From assembly GCF_014839805.1 (NCBI RefSeq), contig NC_051126.1, positions 11,292,609 to 11,356,608 on the forward strand: a stretch of DNA of 64,000 nucleotides. The letters are read 5' to 3'. The position numbers were made by a program, and so were the translations under genes. This document shows, piece after piece, positions 58,000 through 64,000 of this stretch; position 1 is the stretch's first letter; each line of letters begins with the position of its first letter. Source of the DNA: Manduca sexta. Taxonomy: Eukaryota; Arthropoda; Insecta; Lepidoptera; Sphingidae. A model generated the notes under the pieces. The model worked only from the letters and a program-made list of their open reading frames with translations. It ran no database searches and was not told the origin of the DNA.

Positions 58000-58824
58000 A
58001 AGACTGATAATGTATATCATTTCCTTCTTTGTATATGTAAAATGCTGTAAAGATGTTTGTTAGAAATAATACAAAAATGGTATACAATCTGTATAAAATT
58101 TTAATGCCAAATTCTGGAGTAACGTTTTTAGTTTATTAACATGGAACAATAAAAGTAAATGTATTAAAAATTAAATAAAATCATGATTAATATTGGTAAA
58201 AAATTAAAGCTTTTTTGAACTTTTAAAGGTTATTATACAATATAGTAGCATTAAAGCGTAATAAACATACACGTATTAACATAAATGAATTAGATAATTA
58301 CCCAATATAATGTAAACTCGTTAAATTGCGAGTTGCTAATACGTTAAAACTGTTATCGGATATGATTAAAATTAGCGAATATAATTTTACGGTATATACT
58401 AAAATTAATGTAGAGTTAATTTACCAAAAAATATAGAGACATTTAGTATTATATTTTTTGCTTGCTTAGTTCGATAACATTGAATTTGGACTGTTGATTT
58501 GGAGTTACAAGTTTCGTCTTCTTCGTCGAGAAACACTTTATTTAGGTTATGTAGCACCATTTTAGTAATACAACACAGATCGCCAAGGGATAATATAAAA
58601 TATGGGATAATATAAAACTAATATGTACTGTTATTGCCAAATAAATGTTAATGACCGATGTATTTATATTATGCGAGCGGGCCCCTAGCACAACTTATTC
58701 ACATGGACGAGTTAATTTCAACATTTGCCGTAAGATGGCGCTAATCATTTGAAACGTTTTCTTACATCGCGATGTCAAGATTCTCCGCAGTTTATAGACT
58801 ACTCGTAAGCGACTTACTGAAATC

Positions 58825-58988
58825 ATACTTACCTGGCGTAGGGGACACCGTGATCAACTAGGCGGTTCCCCCAGGACGAGGCCTGGCCATTGCACTGCGG
58901 TCGGGTTGACCCCTGCGATTACCCCTAATGTGGGTAACTCGGGCGCGTAATTTTTGGTAGTGGGGACTGCGTTCGCGCCGTCCCCCCA
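58825..58988 (+). ncRNA. U1 spliceosomal snRNA gene
   Basis: The 5' end ATACTTACCTGG is the 5'-splice-site pairing region of U1. Stem-loops follow in order: SL1 (ggggacaccg … cggttcccc), SL2 with the U1A/SNF-binding ATTGCAC loop, SL3 (ttaccc-ctaatgt-gggtaa), the Sm site AATTTTTGG at 58949-58957, and SL4 (ggggac-tgcgttcgcgcc-gtcccc). Length is about 164 nt, the usual size, and it reads very like fly U1. The upstream 'gattctccgcagtttatag' (58779-58797) lies where a PSE is expected, and 'atttgaaatagac' (about 59003) resembles the snRNA 3' box. Odd: the SL1 loop reads GATCAACTAGG instead of the conserved GATCACGAAGG that U1-70K binds. It may be a divergent U1 variant or a pseudogene otherwise intact. 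Confidence 0.93.
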
Positions 58989-60627
58989 TTAAGACTTAGA
59001 AAATTTGAAATAGACACTGCTGTCTAAACTTCTAAACGAATTTGTCCATAGTATGTTATTTTGCAACATGGCGTCGTGTTCATGCTTATTATAAATGATT
59101 TTTGGAGCGCGGCTATTTATAACTACTGAACATCATACGTCATGTCTGAATTTGTTTTAATAATTATAATCGGATAAACAATAAACAAGTATTGTAAAAA
59201 AAATCCAGTTGTCCATTAGCCTATCATAGCCCGGAAATTGAGGACGTGGTAGCTTATTTTCGTTATGATTACGAATAAAAGCTGACAGAGCCCTTTCCAT
59301 TAGCATGGTAGAGAGCGGTCAATAACCCATACCATAAATTTTACACAAAACTGTTATCTATCTTATCTTACATTCTAAACATACATTAAGAATACATACA
59401 ACCTCGTCATTTTGCAATCACTTGTATAGGTTGTACTATCTAGCCACAGTATCTCGTAGATTATTATATAGTACAAACATCATTCGATAGAGATGCTGAA
59501 TGCATTTAAAAAAATATATGTTATTTATTTATTTCACTCATTTGAAGCCACTAAAAAGTATTGGCAGACTCTACCATGAATTTGATGTCTACTTGAACGA
59601 TTTTATTCCTTCATATCATTATTTATCCTTCATAATTTATTAACCTAACTTAGTAACCAGCACATTTCTCTATTATTCAAGAGTAAACGCCCAAATGAGC
59701 ACATTGTAAGAGCCTTTTTAGGTTCACCGTAGATCACACCCTTACCGGCAACAATACAACGTTTTAGCCAAGTGTCTCTTGTAGCGTGCAGTGAATAGCC
59801 GCCATTAGAGCCACGTTGAATGCTGTTTCCGCGATACCACAATACGCTCGGAGAAATTATACACGACTTACCAGATTTAAATGAAAAACTATGCGTGCAA
59901 ATACGGCTATGGAAATTGTGTGTGAGAGCATGTGTTGCGTTGCTAGTGAAAAAGCGTTGAACATTTTGAGGCGATTTTAAATTCATTTACATTTATGAGT
60001 TTTATTGTTAGTCAATGTTCCAACATGCCGACATTTTAAGGCTAAATGCGATTACTTAGTTACAGGACGCGTCTTATTTAGGTCTAAGTTAAAGATTGAA
60101 AGCTCTTTGATTGTTAGTAAAACATTATTTATATTCTACAAAATAAAAGCATAGTTATGGCTTCATGGACTTAAAACTTTATAATAATGAAAAATAAAAT
60201 CTATGAGAATGTGAAAGTAAATTTACATGCAACTCTACCTTCAGCATAAAACAGAGCAACACATAAACATTCGATGTAAACGCCTGAAACTAAATTTAAA
60301 AGCCATAAACAAAAGTAGAAATGCACAATAATATTGTGGTAAATGTGCCACAACACAATGGTTTCTACAAGGAAATGGTACTTTGAACGGCGGTGTTTGT
60401 GACAAAGGGCTCTCGGCAGCGGCGCCGCGCTAAACTGACGCCTGAAGAATTGTTCGCCTTGTGGAACCATGAAATATTTAGCGCTCTGCCGTGTTGATTT
60501 TTCATACATTTTTTATGAACGTTTTAATATATATTGCGCATTTCCGGTGTACTTTTAATGTAAACTCGATGAATGTTAAGTGTTTTAATCATTCGTACTT
60601 ATTCCTCATCAATACATGTACATATTA

Positions 60628-60815
60628 TAAAACAAAGTCTCCTTTTCTGTCTGTCGGTATGTTATCGATTTTATTAAAATCTACTGAACGGATTATTATG
60701 CAATTTGGTATAGAGATAGTTTAAGACACTGGGAAGGTTATATTTTTTTTTCTCGGGGAAATATACAGTGGGACTTTTAGCCCGGAAAACTCCTTCACGC
60801 TACGAGCAAAAACTG
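60628..60815 (+). repeat. Relic-family copy
   Basis: Starts 'ataaaacaaagtctcctttt', then 'aatctactgaacggattatt', and ends 'gcccggaaaactccttcacg' with 'acgagcaaaaactgg'. It is the reverse block order of the family at 751-975. Non-coding. Confidence 0.55.
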
Positions 60816-62603
60816 GTAAATTTGGGTTCTAGTTAATCAATTATATGTTATAGTTATGCTCTTTATTTTGTTAAAAAAAGGTATTTAAAACTTACGACTA
60901 AGAAAAGATTTTTTTGAGTTTTATATCACGTGTAGAGGACATTGCATTTATATTTTTAAAATTTATAACAAATCCTTACCCTTCTCGTTTACAACAAAAA
61001 AAAATGAGTAAATATTAAACATATTTTACAAAAGTGTTCATTGCGCACTTCTGTAATTATAAATAATTAAGAAAATATATTTTTACATCACCAACTATTA
61101 GGCTCAATATTAACAAACCTGACGATTGTATACAAATATTCAACAGCAGATTGAAATAACTACAAAGTTTAATCAGTATCCGAAATAGTCTAAAAGAACT
61201 AAATACTAAAGTAGGGCACGCGGTCGCCGGAGTTTAAAAGGCGTAGAAAAACATCACGTTAAAAGCAAAACCGACGCTACATTTTTATCGTACTAGGTTT
61301 AGCTTCTGGCTGCGTTTGATTGCTGGTTCAGTTTCTAAGGAGGTGAACTATTGATATAGTTGACCTCTTTGGTAATGACGTATTGTGTGCAGGGGCTTTG
61401 TTCTCTGCTACGTTATTTTGACAGTGCATAACAAGTACGTAACGCGCCGTGTCATGACAATAGAACTTGACATACAGTATTCCACGCAAATTTCATGAAA
61501 TTAACGTAACATGGCCGTCGTAAGAGTTTACATTGCGATACAGACTGAATTCAATATTACTCGAATTTTCCCTAGATTACATTGCTTGTTCTGTTTAAAT
61601 TTTTTTAGCGTCAGTTACCAGTCTGATAGTTCGACTGCCTTTGGAGACAATAAGAAAAATGGTTATATAGAGACAAGATACAATATACAGTATAAGTTAC
61701 TTTAAAACCGAAACTGAATGCAACGCCACACAACCAAACACATACAGATTTCCATTTCTGTTATAGTATAAGCTTAAAAGTGAAACGTAGTTGTAACTTC
61801 TATTGTGGGCGAGTGTGGCTGCGCGCAACGCTCTCCACTGAGAGCTATTCCATGTCCACTGTTAAAGTTTTTCGATCCTACGTGGAAAGGTTTTGTACGA
61901 TTTTATTCACGGCACTCCATTGCAATATTCTTACGTGATTGATTTGATGTTTTAGTATTATGTAGGGTTAGTGAATTATGGTTTAGATGACATGGAAGTA
62001 AAGAACATGTCGAATAAGGGTTTTTTATTAGATAAAAAATCTAATCAAGATGATTTATACATGTTTGGATAGAGTTCTAAAAAAGAGTCTATTAAAATAA
62101 ATCATTTAATTTTAAAGACCTCCGATTTTGAAGTTTTTCTCATCACTTACACCTTTTTTGACGAATTAATGAAGTTATTCTTATGAGTTACTCCTCCACG
62201 AAATTTCTTTCTTATTTTTCCTATAATTGGAGGGGTCTAAAATTTAATTCAATGATTCCAAGCTTCAAATTTGTGCCACTCTATTATCCAATAAGTTCGA
62301 GGTTGGTTGGAAATTGTTAAAAATAAAGATCCAGTGCCCATACAAAAAGCGGACATATCTTTTAACAACATTCTTAAAGAAGGTTAGGGATGTAAGCAAT
62401 ATTTGTAAGGATTTCTTAAAGAGAGAACTAAATTAAAATTGTGCTCAATACGGCAATCGTATTTGTTCTCTCTTAGAAAAGTATGCTAATCACTTCTATT
62501 TAATGGACCAGACCTGTAATACCAAACGAAAAATCTATAAATATATGAATATGTTCTGTTTTTGAAGTAGGTAAATAAATTATATAATTTATCTTCTTAC
62601 TGC

Positions 62604-62835
62604 CTGCCTCGGAGGAGTAGTTGTGTTGCATGCGCTGTACGACACCGCTCTGAGTTCTTGGGTTCGAATCCTGGGTCGGGCTGAGTGTTATTTGGGCTTT
62701 TCAGTCCAGAGTTTGAAATTTGTGTCCGATGGGCTCGCTCTACCACGTCATAGGACGTAACACGCGTCGAAAAGTGGGTGCTCTGGTTGCATCTCTTCCT
62801 ACCCTTTCTGGGATAAAGGCTTGATGTATGTTTTG
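62604..62835 (+). mobile_element. tRNA-derived SINE, family 2 (fuller copy)
   Basis: The head 'tgcctcggaggagtagttgt' (A-box-like) and 'gggttcgaatcctgg' (B box) precede a body with 'ttgtgtccgatgggctcgct' and 'cctttctgggataaaggctt'. The body matches the truncated copy in IRE1 at 29150-29277, so this shows what that insertion is. Confidence 0.75.
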
Positions 62836-63284
62836 TTTATTTTTTACACATAATTTATTTTTCTCTATAATCAATTTTAGCATTCTATTATTATCAACAA
62901 TAACAAATCAGCAGATGGTTAATTATTATCATCTTGATATAGATATGACATAAGCTGAAATGTAATTATATTTACTACATAGGTATATGTGTAACCGGAG
63001 TATATGAGCTATGACGTAATAGTTTAATTATTGGCACGCTGTGGCCGATATTGCGGTTAGTAACATTGTCCGGCTAATTTTATCAACATTTCCAATATAA
63101 GATATGTCTATAATGTAAGTAGGTTGGTTTCTTGTAGGCGACAGTTTCTAGTGTACTACGCTATTTTTATTTATGTCACCAAGCAGTAGCAAGCGCAGGT
63201 CTGTACAGTTTTGAAGATTATAGTTCTTTGATTTTAGTTCGGCAGACATAGCATTTAATGATTTTGATCTGTTTTATTTTTTGG

Positions 63285-63535
63285 GCACGGCAAACTTACG
63301 CCACTGAATCTTATGGTAAGTGGAGTGGGGTTCAATGGAATGTCGACTGACGAGAGTTGATTACCCCTCGGCAGTCGACACAATTGTGGCGGCCTGTTGG
63401 AACCGGACATACACAGGCTGATCCCGGAACGTGACACACTTACGTGGTCGGCTATGGCTGGTTTTAAGATCTTATGTACGGTGGTCACTATCCTGGTGGA
63501 TATAAAATATATCCTACCACCAGCAAAATTTTTAC
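63285..63535 (+). repeat. Family 3 repeat copy
   Basis: Contains 'gaatgtcgactgacgaga', 'gattacccctcggcagtcga', 'cggcctgttggaaccggac', 'acacaggctgatcccggaac' and ends 'aaaatatatcctaccaccag'. Collinear with 33210-33440. Confidence 0.7.
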
Positions 63536-64000
63536 TATTCAACTGAGGAATCCAATCCCGATAATTTATAGAAAGACCTGTACCTCAATTCTGCCTTAGT
63601 GATCCAAACCCTCGAAAATCGTATTAAAATAACCCCAGCCCTGTTAAATCCTATAAGCATTAGTAGTTTAATTAGGCGTGCGTCAGAAACTGTCGGCAAT
63701 GTTATCAAATATCGGAACCAGGTCAGTGGAAACGCAATGCATTGTCCACCACGCTGTGAATCGATCGCCGATCACCCGTACGCAATTAATGTCTATGTAA
63801 AATACTTTGTCATAGATAATTGGACAGTAATTTGTTTATTCGATGATTGTGGGTTCATTCGTTTTGATTTGATTGGTGATGTGATTAAATTGATTCAATT
63901 TGTTTGTTTCTTATTTCATTGATATTATAAATTGAAATGTTTTTAACGATATTTGTTTGAAATTGGGGCGTAAATTGAATGAATTTTGATGATTGGTACA

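Larger units (their letters stand above)
54282..58824. other. Gene-poor stretch upstream of the U1 gene
   Basis: AT-rich. After the glycine-rich gene promoter I see a tRNA-like scrap near 55130 ('cctccgtggcgcagcgggta'), relic-family fragments at 55585-55615 and 57200-57430, and the inverted element 57823-57999. At 56150-56340 a locally GC-richer piece with 'cgacgtataaatatttc' could be a promoter or leader, but I cannot tie it to a gene. Confidence 0.5.
58989..64000. other. Gene-poor right end of the window
   Basis: Contains the U1 3' flank, a GC-balanced open stretch of unknown nature at 59645-59986 (minus), relic-family sequence at 60628-60815, SINE family 2 at 62604-62835 and a family 3 repeat at 63285-63535. 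No exon with supported splice sites and recognisable protein was found. The frames are short and lack domain features. Confidence 0.55.

Noticed and set aside
63599..63922. Plus-strand 107-codon frame near the right end
   Set aside because: Hydrophobic, low-complexity translation of AT-rich DNA with no splice, promoter or domain support.

Overview
The window looks like nuclear DNA of a moth or butterfly (Lepidoptera). It is AT-rich, its genes have many exons joined by GT-AG introns, and it is littered with short interspersed elements whose signatures are typical of that order: tRNA-headed SINEs, the 'agctttTgcTcgcgg' relic family and many small inverted-repeat transposons. No bacterial, viral or CRISPR structure is present. 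All exon models below were built by hand from splice signals and reading-phase agreement.

Layout. (1) 405-17432, minus: a 20-exon gene for a TEX2-like ER membrane lipid-transfer protein (1130 aa; two membrane segments, split PH-like region, SMP domain). (2) 17433-18904: about 1.5 kb between two divergent genes, with a near-perfect hairpin and a cluster of TGTCA/TGACA motifs. (3) 18905-39749, plus: a 14-exon gene for IRE1 (1022 aa), the ER stress sensor, with lumenal, transmembrane, kinase and KEN RNase parts all intact. (4) 39750-45674: gene-free. (5) 45675-48539, minus: ANKRD27/VARP (922 aa), an endosomal VPS9/ankyrin protein, almost entirely in one exon. (6) 48540-50788: repeats. (7) 50789-54281, minus: a three-exon gene for a small secreted glycine-rich precursor with a furin-type RVKR site. 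(8) 54282-64000: gene-poor, containing one U1 snRNA gene at 58825-58988 (plus) and scattered repeats.

How the parts relate. TEX2 and IRE1 are both ER membrane proteins and are transcribed head to head, so shared upstream control is possible. VARP acts on endosomes, the glycine-rich peptide is secreted, and U1 acts in splicing; I see no common pathway. I found no new multi-gene system. The most unusual structure is in IRE1: three separate retroelement insertions with clear target-site duplications sit within about 20 bases of splice junctions (exon 6 acceptor, exon 12 acceptor, exon 12 donor), and the start of exon 5 has been partly duplicated twice in the preceding intron. Also notable are a U1 gene whose U1-70K-binding loop is altered at three adjacent bases, and the glycine-rich prepropeptide, whose function I cannot assign.
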